From Inquilinus sp052078665 (GTDB lineage Bacteria; Pseudomonadota; Alphaproteobacteria; DSM-16000; Inquilinaceae), in assembly GCF_052078665.1 (NCBI RefSeq), contig NZ_JBQJIK010000041.1, positions 1 to 64,000 on the forward strand: a stretch of 64,000 bases of DNA. The letters are read 5' to 3'. Positions 40,997 through 49,573 of the stretch are shown one piece after another; within the stretch, counting starts at the first letter, position 1; each line of letters begins with the position of its first letter. The notes beneath the pieces are model-generated. The model had not been told where the DNA came from. It saw only the letters and a program-made list of their open reading frames with translations, and made no database searches. A program made the translations under genes and the position numbers.

Positions 40997-42319
40997 CTAG
41001 AAGAACCGGTTCTTTGGCCGCGGCAGGCCCAGATGGTCGCGCAGCGTGGTGCCCTCGTACTCCTTGCGGAACAGGTCGCGGCGCTGCAGCTCCGGCACCA
41101 CCCGGTCGACGAAATCGTCGAGGCCGCCGGGGAGGTATGGGAACATCACGTTGAACCCGTCCGAGCCCCGGGTCTCCAGCCATTCCTCCATCTCGTCGGC
41201 GATCGTCGCCGGCGTGCCGATGAAGGCCAGGCCGGAATAGCCGCCCAGGCGCTGGGCCAGCTGGCGCACGGTCAGCCCCTCGCGCTCGGCCAGCTCCAGC
41301 ACCCGCTCGCGGCCGCTCTTGCTGGCATTGGTCTCCGGGATCGGCGGCAGCTTCGCGTCCGGGTCGAAGCCGGAGGCGTCGATGCCCAGCGCGATCGACA
41401 GCGAGGCGATGGCGCTCTCGTAATGGACCAGGCTGTCCAGCGTCGCCCGCTTGGCCCGCGCTTCGTCGACCGTGTCGCCGATCACGACGAAGGCGCCGGG
41501 CAGGATCTTCAGATGGTCGCGGTCGCGGCCGATCGCCTCCATCCGGCCCTTCACATCGGCGTAGAAGCGCTGGCCGGCGGCGAGGGTCGAGCCGGCGGCG
41601 AACACCATCTCCGCCGTCTCCGCCGCCAGCTGCCGGCCGGACTCCGAGGCACCGGCCTGCACGATCACCGGCCAGCCCTGCGGCGGCCGGGCGATGTTCA
41701 GCGGCCCGCGCACCGAGAGATGCGGCCCCTTGTGGTCCAGCACATGCAGCTTGTCGGGGTCGAAATAGAGGCCGCTCCCGGCATCGCGGAGGAAGGCGTC
41801 GTCGGCCCAGCTGTCCCACAGGCCGGTGACCACGTCGTAGAACTCGCGGGCGCGGTCGTAGCGCTCGCCATGCTCCATGTGCTCGTCGAGGCCGAAGTTC
41901 AGCGCCGCGTCCGGGTTCGAGGTGGTGACGATGTTCCAGCCGGCGCGGCCGCCGCTGATGTGGTCCAGCGAGGCGAAGCGCCGGGCGATGTGGTAGGGCG
42001 CGTCGAAGGTGGTCGAGGCGGTGGCCACCAGCCCGATCCGCTCGGTCGCGCCGGCCAGGGCCGACAGCAGGGTGAACGGCTCGAAGGAGGTCACCGTGTG
42101 GCTGCGCTTCAGCGCCTCCACCGGCATGTTCAGCACAGCCAGATGGTCGGCCATGAAGAAGGCGTCGAAACAGCCGCGCTCCAGCGTCTGGGCAAAGCGC
42201 TTGAGGTGGCCGAAGTTGAAGTTGGCGTCCGGATAGGCGCCGGGATAGCGCCAGGCGCCGGTGTGGATGCTGACGGGGCGCATGAAGGCGCCGAGATGCA
42301 GCTGGCGGTCGCGACTCAA
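40997..42319 (-). CDS. LLM-class FMN-dependent monooxygenase (NtaA/SnaA/DszA/SoxA family)
   Basis: A 440-residue flavin-dependent monooxygenase using reduced FMN from a separate reductase. Family marks are HTGAWRYPGAYPDANFNFGHLKRFAQTLERG, FDAFFMADHL, and SGGRAGWNIVTTSNPDAALNFG with the conserved NIVTS-like core. The C-terminus is LRDHLGLPRPKNRFF. Members oxidise nitrilotriacetate, dibenzothiophene sulfone and other S/N compounds; the substrate here is unknown. TTG at 42319 is preferred (AGAGGTGA just upstream); ATG at 42283 is the alternative. Its final 108 bases are duplicated at 39582-39688. Confidence 0.88.
   Translation of the reverse strand: MSRDRQLHLGAFMRPVSIHTGAWRYPGAYPDANFNFGHLKRFAQTLERGCFDAFFMADHLAVLNMPVEALKRSHTVTSFEPFTLLSALAGATERIGLVATASTTFDAPYHIARRFASLDHISGGRAGWNIVTTSNPDAALNFGLDEHMEHGERYDRAREFYDVVTGLWDSWADDAFLRDAGSGLYFDPDKLHVLDHKGPHLSVRGPLNIARPPQGWPVIVQAGASESGRQLAAETAEMVFAAGSTLAAGQRFYADVKGRMEAIGRDRDHLKILPGAFVVIGDTVDEARAKRATLDSLVHYESAIASLSIALGIDASGFDPDAKLPPIPETNASKSGRERVLELAEREGLTVRQLAQRLGGYSGLAFIGTPATIADEMEEWLETRGSDGFNVMFPYLPGGLDDFVDRVVPELQRRDLFRKEYEGTTLRDHLGLPRPKNRFF
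41000..41107 (-). repeat. intact copy of the direct repeat flanking the Fic gene
   Basis: This 3' end of the monooxygenase gene is repeated in direct orientation at 39582-39688, about 1.4 kb away. The Fic gene and its promoter are the only content between the two copies. Confidence 0.8.
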
Positions 42320-42417
42320 GGGTCACCTCTCGCCCGATCAGGGCGGGTTGCGGGCATGTCCTCGGCGGCGTTCCCCCATTCTCGCCGGGATCGGCCGGGC
42401 TGCGCAATGGGGACGGG

Positions 42418-42735
42418 CTAGGGCGGCGGGCGCAGCCAGGCCAGCAGCGACCGCGCGGCCGCCAGGCCCAGAACGATCATCGGAACGATCACGAGCAGGG
42501 CCAATTCGGCGACCAGCGCGCCCGCCACGCCTCTGATCGCCAGGGCCAGCAGTGGATGGTCGGACGGGCGGACGACCGTCACGCTGAACACCCCCCATGC
42601 CAGCGCCGTCGCGATCGTGACGAGCCTGATGGCCCAGCGATTCGGCATGAACAGCACGGTCAGGAGGCAGGCGGCCAGCACCAGCGGGTTTTTCACCGTG
42701 GTCAGGAAGTGCAGGAAGATCTCGTGCGTCGTCAT
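42418..42735 (-). CDS. small membrane protein of unknown function (105 aa)
   Basis: A 105-residue protein with three hydrophobic segments: PLVLAACLLTVLFM, LVTIATALAWGVFSVTVV and a long Ala/Leu/Val stretch ALVAELALLVIVPMIVLGLAAA. It is a probable inner-membrane protein with a short cytoplasmic head (MTTHEIFLHFLTTVKN). GGAGGAGAAG lies upstream at a slightly long distance; a GTG one codon earlier is possible. It is divergent from the HxlR-controlled efflux operon, but whether it is linked is unclear. Confidence 0.65.
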   Translation of the reverse strand: MTTHEIFLHFLTTVKNPLVLAACLLTVLFMPNRWAIRLVTIATALAWGVFSVTVVRPSDHPLLALAIRGVAGALVAELALLVIVPMIVLGLAAARSLLAWLRPPP

Positions 42736-42825
42736 CACGCCGATCTTCTCCTCCTGGGGCCTCCATCGCAAACGGATGGTGCCGAGGGCCGGAGAGGGTC
42801 TTAGGCGCCCGCTCGATCGTGTTAC

Positions 42826-42874
42826 TTGCAAAATGATAGTGACGCGCATATATGACGACCATCATTCAATGATG
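42826..42874 (+). promoter_or_regulatory. promoter and palindromic operator of the HxlR-EmrAB operon
   Basis: TTGCAA (42826-42831), 17 bp, TATATG (42849-42854) make a good sigma70-type promoter. Immediately downstream lies a perfect 15-bp palindrome, CATCATT-C-AATGATG (42860-42874), placed where a repressor would block transcription. The HxlR ATG follows at 42891. Confidence 0.75.
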
Positions 42875-42890
42875 ACCGCAAGGCATCGCC

Positions 42891-43391
42891 ATGCAGCGCA
42901 AGAGCTTCGGCACCATGCCGTGCCCCGTCGCCCGCAGCCTGGAACGGGTCGGCGAGTGGTGGAGCATCCTGATCCTGCGGGACGCCTTCTACGGCCTGAC
43001 CCGCTTCGACGAGTTCCAGAAGAGCCTCGGCATCGCCCCCAGCATGCTGACCCGGCGGCTGAACAGCCTGGTCGAGTCCGGCCTGCTGGAGCGGCGGCGC
43101 TACAGCGAGAAGCCGCCGCGCGACGACTACGTGCTGACCGAGATCGGCCGCGACTTCCGGCCGGTAGTGTGGTCGCTGGTCGCCTGGGGCAACCGCCACT
43201 TCGCGCCGGAGGGCGCCAGCGTCCAGCTGGTCGACCGCGAGACCGGCGTCGTTGCCGATCCGATCCTGGTCGACCGGAACAGCGGCCGGCCGATCACCTC
43301 ACGCGACTTCAAGCCCGGCGCCGGCCCGGCCGCCGATGAGCAGACGCGCCGCCGGCTGGCCCGCATCGACACCCAGGAGGCCAAGCCGTGA
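42891..43391 (+). CDS. HxlR-family winged-helix regulator
   Basis: A 166-residue regulator, larger than minimal HxlR proteins because of about 50 extra C-terminal residues. Family marks are CPVARSLERVGEWWSILILRDAFYGLTRFDEFQKSLGIAP and LTEIGRDFRPVV. The early cysteine (MPCP) is the position used for redox/electrophile sensing in some homologues, which is inference here. It is first in an operon with EmrA- and EmrB-like genes; its stop overlaps the EmrA-like GTG start by three bases. A palindrome in front of the gene suggests autorepression. Confidence 0.9.
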   Translation: MQRKSFGTMPCPVARSLERVGEWWSILILRDAFYGLTRFDEFQKSLGIAPSMLTRRLNSLVESGLLERRRYSEKPPRDDYVLTEIGRDFRPVVWSLVAWGNRHFAPEGASVQLVDRETGVVADPILVDRNSGRPITSRDFKPGAGPAADEQTRRRLARIDTQEAKP

Positions 43392-44497
43392 ACGCCATCG
43401 TCCTCGACCGCGACACCTCGACCCCGGTCCAGGCGCCGGCCGCTCGGAAGCCGCGGCTGACCAGGAAGCGCCTGGCCCTGTCCGGCGTGGCGCTCGCCAT
43501 CATCCTCGGCGGCGGCTGGTACGGGTACAATTGGTGGACGGTCGGCCGCTTCTTCCAAAGCACCGACGACGCCTATGTCGGCGGCAACATCACCGTGATC
43601 GCGCCGAAGGTCGCTGGCTTCGTCGCCACCCTGGCGGTGACCGACAACCAGCCGGTCCATGCCGGCGACCTGCTGGTCCGGCTGGACGATCGCGACTACC
43701 GGGCGGCGCTGGCCAAGGCCGAGGCCGCGGTGGCGCAGCAGAACGCGACCCTGGCCAATCTCGACGCCACCTGGCGGCTGCAGCAGGCGGTGATCGCCCA
43801 GGCCCAGGCCGGCATCGCGGCATCGGACGCCGAGATCGTGCGCACCCGCGACGACCAGGTGCGCTACCAGCAGCTCTCGGCCCGATCCTTCGCCTCGGTC
43901 CAGACCTTCCAGAAGGCCGATGCCGACCACAAGCAGGCGGTGGCCGACGGCCAGAAGGCGCAGGCGACGCTGGAGGCGACGGAGCGCCAGCTCGACGTCA
44001 TCGACACCCAGAAGCAGCAGGTCCGGGCGGCGCTGGCCGCGGCCGTCGCCGACCGCGACACGGCGCAGCTCAACCTCGGCTACACCGAGATCCGGGCGCC
44101 GATCGACGGCACCATCGGCAACCGTGCCGCGCAGGAAGGGGCCTATGCCACCGTCGGGTCGCAGCTGCTGTCGATCGTGCCGGCCGCCGGCCTGTGGGTC
44201 GACGCCAATTTCAAGGAGACCCAGCTGGCGCAGATGCGCCCAGGCCAGGCGGCGACGGTGACGGCGGACGTGCTGCCGGGCGAGGTGTTCCACGGCCATG
44301 TCGCCAGCCTGGCGCCGGCCACCGGCGCCCAGTTCAGCGTGCTGCCGCCGGAGAACGCGACCGGCAATTTCACCAAGATCGTGCAGCGCGTGCCGGTGCG
44401 CATCCTGCTCGACGGCGATGCCTCGGTGCTGGGCCGGCTGCGGCCCGGCCTGTCGGTGACCGCCGATGTCGACCAGCGGGACGGGGCTGCGAAATGA
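43388..44497 (+). CDS. emrA: EmrA-like membrane fusion protein (HlyD family)
   Basis: A 369-residue periplasmic adaptor anchored by one N-terminal helix (LALSGVALAIILGGGWYGY at about 30-48). The lipoyl/barrel parts are TDDAYVGGNITVIAPKVAGFV and APIDGTIGNRAAQEGAYATVGSQLL, with a long coiled coil between. It bridges the inner-membrane pump to an outer-membrane channel. The start is GTG at 43388, overlapping the regulator. Its stop overlaps the EmrB start (ATGA at 44494-44497). Confidence 0.9.
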   Translation: MNAIVLDRDTSTPVQAPAARKPRLTRKRLALSGVALAIILGGGWYGYNWWTVGRFFQSTDDAYVGGNITVIAPKVAGFVATLAVTDNQPVHAGDLLVRLDDRDYRAALAKAEAAVAQQNATLANLDATWRLQQAVIAQAQAGIAASDAEIVRTRDDQVRYQQLSARSFASVQTFQKADADHKQAVADGQKAQATLEATERQLDVIDTQKQQVRAALAAAVADRDTAQLNLGYTEIRAPIDGTIGNRAAQEGAYATVGSQLLSIVPAAGLWVDANFKETQLAQMRPGQAATVTADVLPGEVFHGHVASLAPATGAQFSVLPPENATGNFTKIVQRVPVRILLDGDASVLGRLRPGLSVTADVDQRDGAAK

Positions 44498-46089
44498 GCG
44501 CCGCCGCGGCCTCGCCCGGCGCCCCTGCCGGCGTCGCCGGGCTGACCGAGGGCCAGAAGATCTTCGCCTTCGCCGTGATGTGCGTCGGCTTCTTCATCGC
44601 CCTGCTCGACATCCAGATCGTCTCGGCCTCGCTGCGCGACATCGGCGGCGGCCTGTCCGCCGGCGTCGACGAGACCGCCTGGGTGCAGACCAGCTACCTG
44701 ATCGCCGAGATCATCGTCATCCCGCTGTCCGGCTGGCTGTCGCGGGTGATGTCGACGCGCTGGCTGTTCAGCGTCTCGGCCGCCGGCTTCACCGTGACCA
44801 GCCTGCTCTGCGGCTGGGCCTGGGACATCAACAGCATGATCGCCTTCCGGGCGCTGCAGGGCTTCCTCGGCGGCTCGATGATCCCGACCGTGTTCACCGC
44901 CGCCTTCGCCTTCTTCCAGGGGCCGAAGGTGATCGCCGCGGCCGCCACCGTCGGCGCGCTGTCCTCGCTGGCCCCGACGCTCGGCCCCACCATCGGCGGC
45001 TGGATCACCGACAACTACTCCTGGCACTGGCTGTTCTTCGTCAACCTGGTCCCCGGCGTGTTCATCACCATCGCGGTGCCGATGCTGGTGAAGATCGACA
45101 AGCCGGATTGGTCGCTGCTGCGCGGCGCCGACTATCCCGGCATGGTGCTGATGGCGCTGTTCCTCGGCTGCCTCGAATACACGCTGGAGGAGGGGCCGCG
45201 CTGGGACTGGTTCGGCGACGACAGCATCCGCGCCACCGCCTGGATCACGGCGGTCAGCGGAATCCTCTTCATCTGGCGCAGCCTGACCTATGAGCGGCCG
45301 GTGGTGGATCTGCGGGCGCTGAAGAGCCGCAACTTCGCGCTCGGCTGCTTCTTCTCCTTCGTCACCGGCATCGGCCTGTTCTCGACCATCTATCTGACGC
45401 CGCAGTTCCTCGGCCGGGTGCGCGACTTCAGCGCCTACGACATCGGCCTGACGGTGTTCTCGACCGGCGTGTTCCAGATCATGGCGATCCCGGTCTACGC
45501 CTGGTTCGCCAAGCGCTTCGACCTGCGCTGGCTGATGATGTTCGGCCTGTCCTGCTTCGCCGTCTCGCTGTGGTACTTCACCCCGATCACCCATGACTGG
45601 GGCTGGCGCGAATTCCTGCTGCCCCAGGCGTTCCGCGGTTTCTCGCAGCAATTCGCGGTGGCTCCGGCGGTGACGCTGACCCTCGGCGGGCTGGCGCCGG
45701 ACCGGCTGAAGCTCGCCTCCGGCCTGTTCAACCTGATGCGCAACCTCGGCGGCGCCATCGGCATCGCCGCCTGCGCCACCATCCTGAACGACCGCACCAA
45801 CCTGCATTTCCTGCGGCTGGCCGAGCATCTGACCCCGGCCAACCCGGCCATGGTCGACCTGGTGCAGAAGGTGACGGCCGCCCAGACCGTCGCCCTCGGC
45901 GGCGACGCCCAGCGCGGCCATGCGGCGGCGCTGCAGCAGCTGTGGGCGCTGACGATGCGCGAGGCGCAGACCATGACCTATGCCGACGCCTTCCTGGTGC
46001 TGTGCGTCTGCCTGACGATCGCGGCGCTGATGGTGCCGCTGATGCGCAAGGTGGCGCCGCCCCGCGGCCCCTCGGCGGACGCGCATTGA
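44494..46089 (+). CDS. emrB: EmrB-like MFS drug efflux pump (DHA2, 14 helices)
   Basis: A 531-residue inner-membrane drug:H+ antiporter. DHA2 marks are FFIALLDIQIVSASLRDIGGGL in helix 1, the loop SGWLSRVMSTRWLF, and motif C-like SLAPTLGPTIGGWITDNYSWHWLFFVNLVPG. It works with the EmrA-like adaptor encoded in the overlapping gene upstream; an outer-membrane TolC partner is not in the window. It is followed by a strong GC hairpin that separates it from the convergent tailspike gene. Confidence 0.92.
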   Translation: MSAAAASPGAPAGVAGLTEGQKIFAFAVMCVGFFIALLDIQIVSASLRDIGGGLSAGVDETAWVQTSYLIAEIIVIPLSGWLSRVMSTRWLFSVSAAGFTVTSLLCGWAWDINSMIAFRALQGFLGGSMIPTVFTAAFAFFQGPKVIAAAATVGALSSLAPTLGPTIGGWITDNYSWHWLFFVNLVPGVFITIAVPMLVKIDKPDWSLLRGADYPGMVLMALFLGCLEYTLEEGPRWDWFGDDSIRATAWITAVSGILFIWRSLTYERPVVDLRALKSRNFALGCFFSFVTGIGLFSTIYLTPQFLGRVRDFSAYDIGLTVFSTGVFQIMAIPVYAWFAKRFDLRWLMMFGLSCFAVSLWYFTPITHDWGWREFLLPQAFRGFSQQFAVAPAVTLTLGGLAPDRLKLASGLFNLMRNLGGAIGIAACATILNDRTNLHFLRLAEHLTPANPAMVDLVQKVTAAQTVALGGDAQRGHAAALQQLWALTMREAQTMTYADAFLVLCVCLTIAALMVPLMRKVAPPRGPSADAH

Positions 46090-46118
46090 TGTCATCTCGC
46101 TGGAGCAAGAGGTAGGAA

Positions 46119-46144
46119 GCGGCGGCCCCGGACGGGGCCGCCGC
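46119..46144. terminator. GC hairpin between convergent emrB and tailspike genes
   Basis: A perfect 11-bp stem, GCGGCGGCCCC (46119-46129) with GGGGCCGCCGC (46134-46144), has a GGAC tetraloop. It lies 30 bases after the emrB stop and 7 bases from the tailspike stop. There is no T-run, but the position supports bidirectional termination. Confidence 0.6.
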
Positions 46145-46151
46145 AAGAGGA

Positions 46152-48365
46152 TCAGGCGGTTCCGGCGACAGCCGCCTCCAGGGCGGACAGACGCGCCTCG
46201 AGGCCCCGGCCGATGAACAGCATCAGCTCGTCGGGGCGGAAGCTGTAAAGATCGCCGGCGGACCTCGTCTCGGTGCGTGCGGGGGCGACCTCCTTCCCGC
46301 TCTCGTCCGTGACCGCTGGGATCTCGGTCACCTCCTCGTCCCAGGCGTCGTGGCAGATGAAGCCGTACCGCAGAGGATCGAGACCGTGGGCGGTCATGAT
46401 CTCCATGGCGCGCTGCACGGTCAGGCCCGGATGGAGCCGCGCGGCATCGCCCTTGGCCGCCATCGCATCCAGGAAACGATACGTCCCGATCTCCTTGGCC
46501 AGCGCCTTGGCCGCCTCGATCTCGGCCCCGGTCAGCGGCGCCACCTCGGTCTTGATGCGGGCGTCGGAGGGGTTGATCGTGCCGGTGCCGGCATAGACCG
46601 TGGCCCAGCGCTGGCCAGGGAGGCCCAGGTTGCGAATATTGTCCGCTGCCGGGTAGAACGCGCCGTTCGCACTCACATTGAAGGTGAACCCCGGCGTGGC
46701 CGTAACACCATCCCATTTGGTGATACGGAACAGGTCGCCGCGGTGGTACGCCTCCGTCTCCGCTTGACCGCCGGAGCGGTTGTATCCGAACCCGAAATAG
46801 GCGTCGGCAGGGATCACGGCGACGCCCTGTCCGCGTCCGTACAGGCCGCTCGCCTTGGCGTCGAGCTTGTCCGGGTCGATCTGGCCCGTTCCGAACCGAG
46901 CGCCGGCAGGGAAGTCACGCCGTGCGAGGACGACGGAGTCCCCGCGGCGGCACGCGTAGGTGCCCACGAAATTCAGCCGCTGAGCGGGAGGCGGCGAGAA
47001 GACAGCCTCGGGAAGGATGAGGCCGCCCCCGGGGGCGTCAAAGGTGCAGTGCTCGAAATCGAAGACGGGCGGGGACGCCGGATTGTTCGGGGCGAGCTTG
47101 GTATTGTCGAAGTACTCGTTCTGCAGGAAGTGGCAGCCGACCAGCTTCGCCCCGGCGCCCCAGCGGCCCGCGAAGTAGGCCTTGAAGGTCGTCCCCCCCA
47201 GGAAGAAGCAGGACGTGGCCGTGAGGGCAAGGGTCCCGAAACTTCCCGCGTCCGTCTTCGAATAAATGGCGTACCCACCATCGCCCCCCGCCTCGGGATC
47301 ATTGGAAATCTGGCACGCGTGGAGGTTGATCATGTCATACGACGCGCCGACAATCCGGACACCATGCGCCAGGAAGCTGTTGACGATGCTGGCGTTCTGG
47401 CAGGCGATCTCCAGCCGGCCCTTGTACAGATGGATGTTGTCCACCCAGATGCCGCCGCCGGACAGCTGCATGGACAGGCCGACAGACGCCGTTCCGCCGC
47501 GATAGCTGAGGTTGGAGATCCGGCTGTCCGCCCCGCCGTCGACGATGATGCCCTTGAGCTTGGCGTTCTCGCACAACCAGTCGGCGAAGGTGTTGAAGCA
47601 GGCCGGCGCCGCCAGGCCCGGCACGCCGTTCCAGGAGCCGATCCAGGCCGCATCGATGCACACATCGGCGACGCCGGCCGCATCGATGTTGATGCCGGTA
47701 ATCACCGTGCTCGCGACGTTTCGGGCGGTGATGACCGCCGCAGCCCTGCCGGGGGTTACCGGAACCTCGGTGTAAGCATCCGGATCGGCCACGAACCGCG
47801 ATCCGTACCAGATGGAACCCGCGCCGATAAGGGCCTTCAGGCAGACCTGCTGGTCGGCATTGGGATTCTTTTCGAGGTAATCTCCAGGATTGGTCTCATA
47901 ATACTGGTCAAGGTAATCTTGGTAGTCATCTCCAGGATGCGCGGCTTTCCAATCTTCCCAATCCTCTAACCAGTTGACGAGCTTCGTTTTCCAGGTTCTG
48001 CCGTTCAGGTAGATCGGCCCCACCATGTACCTTCCGGCGGGCACCGCCAGGGGCTTCGCCAGAGTGATGCAGGCATCGACGGCGTCCTGGACGAAGTCGG
48101 TATCCGGAGTCACCCCATTGCCGACCGCGCCGAACTGCCGAACGTTCGGCTCGTTCTCGGCGATCAGCCACCAGGCGCCGCCGGTCGACTGGAAGTAGCC
48201 CTTGTGAGGCGTGAGAGGCGGCTGGGGGACGGTGGCCGCATCCACGCGCTTGTAAAGCGCTTCGCCTCCGTCCCCGGGGTCGGCATATCCGGCGACCCGG
48301 ATGTTGGTCACCGTGCCCGGGATGGTGGCCGATTGTGCGGCCATCCTGGAATCATAGTCGGTCAT
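46152..48365 (-). CDS. phage tailspike-like protein with C-terminal S74 intramolecular chaperone
   Basis: A 737-residue protein typical of phage tailspikes. The N-terminal part (residues 1-70) ends in GYFQSTGGAWWLIAENEPNVRQFGAVGNGV, the entry to a right-handed beta-helix (pectate-lyase-like) running to about residue 540. The last 138 residues form a peptidase S74 auto-cleaving chaperone beginning S600-DARI-K605, the Ser-Lys spacing used for self-release. There is no signal peptide. ATG 48365 follows AAGGA; the frame is open to an ATG at 48587, adding 74 poorly conserved-looking residues. No other phage gene adjoins. An acidic Trp/Tyr-rich insert (about 145-185) is A/T-richer than the rest, suggesting transfer. 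Confidence 0.82.
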   Translation of the reverse strand: MTDYDSRMAAQSATIPGTVTNIRVAGYADPGDGGEALYKRVDAATVPQPPLTPHKGYFQSTGGAWWLIAENEPNVRQFGAVGNGVTPDTDFVQDAVDACITLAKPLAVPAGRYMVGPIYLNGRTWKTKLVNWLEDWEDWKAAHPGDDYQDYLDQYYETNPGDYLEKNPNADQQVCLKALIGAGSIWYGSRFVADPDAYTEVPVTPGRAAAVITARNVASTVITGINIDAAGVADVCIDAAWIGSWNGVPGLAAPACFNTFADWLCENAKLKGIIVDGGADSRISNLSYRGGTASVGLSMQLSGGGIWVDNIHLYKGRLEIACQNASIVNSFLAHGVRIVGASYDMINLHACQISNDPEAGGDGGYAIYSKTDAGSFGTLALTATSCFFLGGTTFKAYFAGRWGAGAKLVGCHFLQNEYFDNTKLAPNNPASPPVFDFEHCTFDAPGGGLILPEAVFSPPPAQRLNFVGTYACRRGDSVVLARRDFPAGARFGTGQIDPDKLDAKASGLYGRGQGVAVIPADAYFGFGYNRSGGQAETEAYHRGDLFRITKWDGVTATPGFTFNVSANGAFYPAADNIRNLGLPGQRWATVYAGTGTINPSDARIKTEVAPLTGAEIEAAKALAKEIGTYRFLDAMAAKGDAARLHPGLTVQRAMEIMTAHGLDPLRYGFICHDAWDEEVTEIPAVTDESGKEVAPARTETRSAGDLYSFRPDELMLFIGRGLEARLSALEAAVAGTA

Positions 48366-48810
48366 GTCGGCGTCCTTGCGCAGGATGTGAAGTGTCCAGG
48401 GACTTCCGGCTTCAACCGGCGCCGGAAGGGGTTCGTGGAGGGCTGTTTCGGGCCGGTTCCAGCCGCCGCTGCTCGGTACTGATCTCAGCAGGGGCGGCTG
48501 TGATCGGTTGCCGACGATGCAGTCATCGTCTTTCCTGTCGGCCAAAGGGGCGTTGGTCACGCACTCCGACTTTTTGATCGGAGACATGTCGATGCTACGA
48601 CTATTCCGGCTCTTGTGCTTATAGCTTGAAGATATCTTGTGAATTCTGGTTATTCAATGAACATTTTGTTTACAATGGCGAGGCTGGAATTTCGCGGGAT
48701 TTTGCTTCGTTTGATCCGGCGAGATCCTGATGTAGTTGTACGGGTAGCCAGCGCACCGGGATCGTCGAACGGCGATCCGGTAGCTTCTATGGGCTCGATA
48801 AGGACGGCCG
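48366..48810. other. A/T-rich divergent intergenic region
   Basis: 445 bases between the preferred tailspike start and the methyltransferase-like gene. The left part could encode an N-terminal extension of the tailspike (ATG at 48587). The section 48590-48720 is the lowest-GC stretch in the neighbourhood and carries the tailspike promoter. No independent gene is supported. Confidence 0.5.
48629..48657 (-). promoter_or_regulatory. promoter for the tailspike gene
   Basis: On the minus strand TTGAAT (48652-48657), 17 bp, TATCTT (48629-48634). Transcription would begin near 48622, giving a 35-base leader to ATG 48587 or a 257-base leader to ATG 48365, so the promoter position favours the longer form. 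Confidence 0.5.
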
Positions 48811-49500
48811 ATGTGGATTCATGTGGACAGCGCCGCGCTCGGCGACAGCGTGCTCGACCTCTATGAGCGCGACGGCGTCTATATGATCCGGGTTGATGGC
48901 TGGGAGCTGATGAACGGCGCGTACCACGAGTCGGAGGACCGGCTCGGCGAGCTCGCCGCCCGGCTGGCCCGCCGCCCCGATCCCGACATCCTCGTCGGCG
49001 GCCTCGGCCTCGGCTTCACCCTGGCCAGCCTGCACCGGCATCTCGGCGGGGCCGGGCGGGTCACCGTGGCCGAGCTGTCCGAGGCGGTGATCCGCTGGTT
49101 CGACCGCTACACCAAACCCCGTTCCCTCGGCGACCATCCCGCCAGGATCCGGCATGGCGACGTCCTCGCCGTGGCGGCCGAAGGCCCCGGCTTCGACGTC
49201 ATCCTCCTCGATGTCGACAACGGGCCGGAGCCGCTCTCCGCCGCCGGGAACGCGGCGCTCTACGGGGCGGACGGCCTCGCCACCCTGCGCCGGGCGCTGC
49301 GGCCGGACGGTATCCTGATGGTCTGGTCCGCCTTCGCGGATCCGGGATTCGTCGGTCGGGCCCGGTCCGCCGGCTTCTCCCCCGCATCGCTGCCGGTGTT
49401 CCGCCCGGGCCGGGTGGAGCCGTTCCATCTCGTCTATGTGCTGTCGGCCTCGCCGTTCCTGCCGGACGAGCTGGCTCGGTTCGGGCTGCAATCGCTGTAG
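48811..49500 (+). CDS. spermidine-synthase-like Rossmann protein
   Basis: A 229-residue cytoplasmic protein with the spermine/spermidine synthase fold. The glycine-rich site is ILVGGLGLGFTLASLHRHL, the acidic end of strand 2 is VTVAELSEAVI, and FDVILLDVDNGPEPL corresponds to the aspartate loop. The aminopropyl-transfer gate-keeper Asp-Tyr motif of true synthases is not obvious, so it may be a methyltransferase-like relative. AAGGA precedes the ATG. No polyamine genes are nearby. Confidence 0.8.
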   Translation: MWIHVDSAALGDSVLDLYERDGVYMIRVDGWELMNGAYHESEDRLGELAARLARRPDPDILVGGLGLGFTLASLHRHLGGAGRVTVAELSEAVIRWFDRYTKPRSLGDHPARIRHGDVLAVAAEGPGFDVILLDVDNGPEPLSAAGNAALYGADGLATLRRALRPDGILMVWSAFADPGFVGRARSAGFSPASLPVFRPGRVEPFHLVYVLSASPFLPDELARFGLQSL

Positions 49501-49573
49501 GCTCCGCTGGACCACCCCGGCCCCGGCGTGTACACGCTGGACATCCGTTGCGACCGCTGGCTGGAGACGCCCG

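Noticed and set aside
46152..48587. prophage around the tailspike gene
   Set aside because: No integrase, capsid, terminase, lysis or other tail gene is present in the window; only the single spike gene is supported.
49526..49537. 12-bp palindrome GCGTGTACACGC as an operator
   Set aside because: It is real but short, single and not linked to a regulator, so it is mentioned with the lipoprotein gene only.
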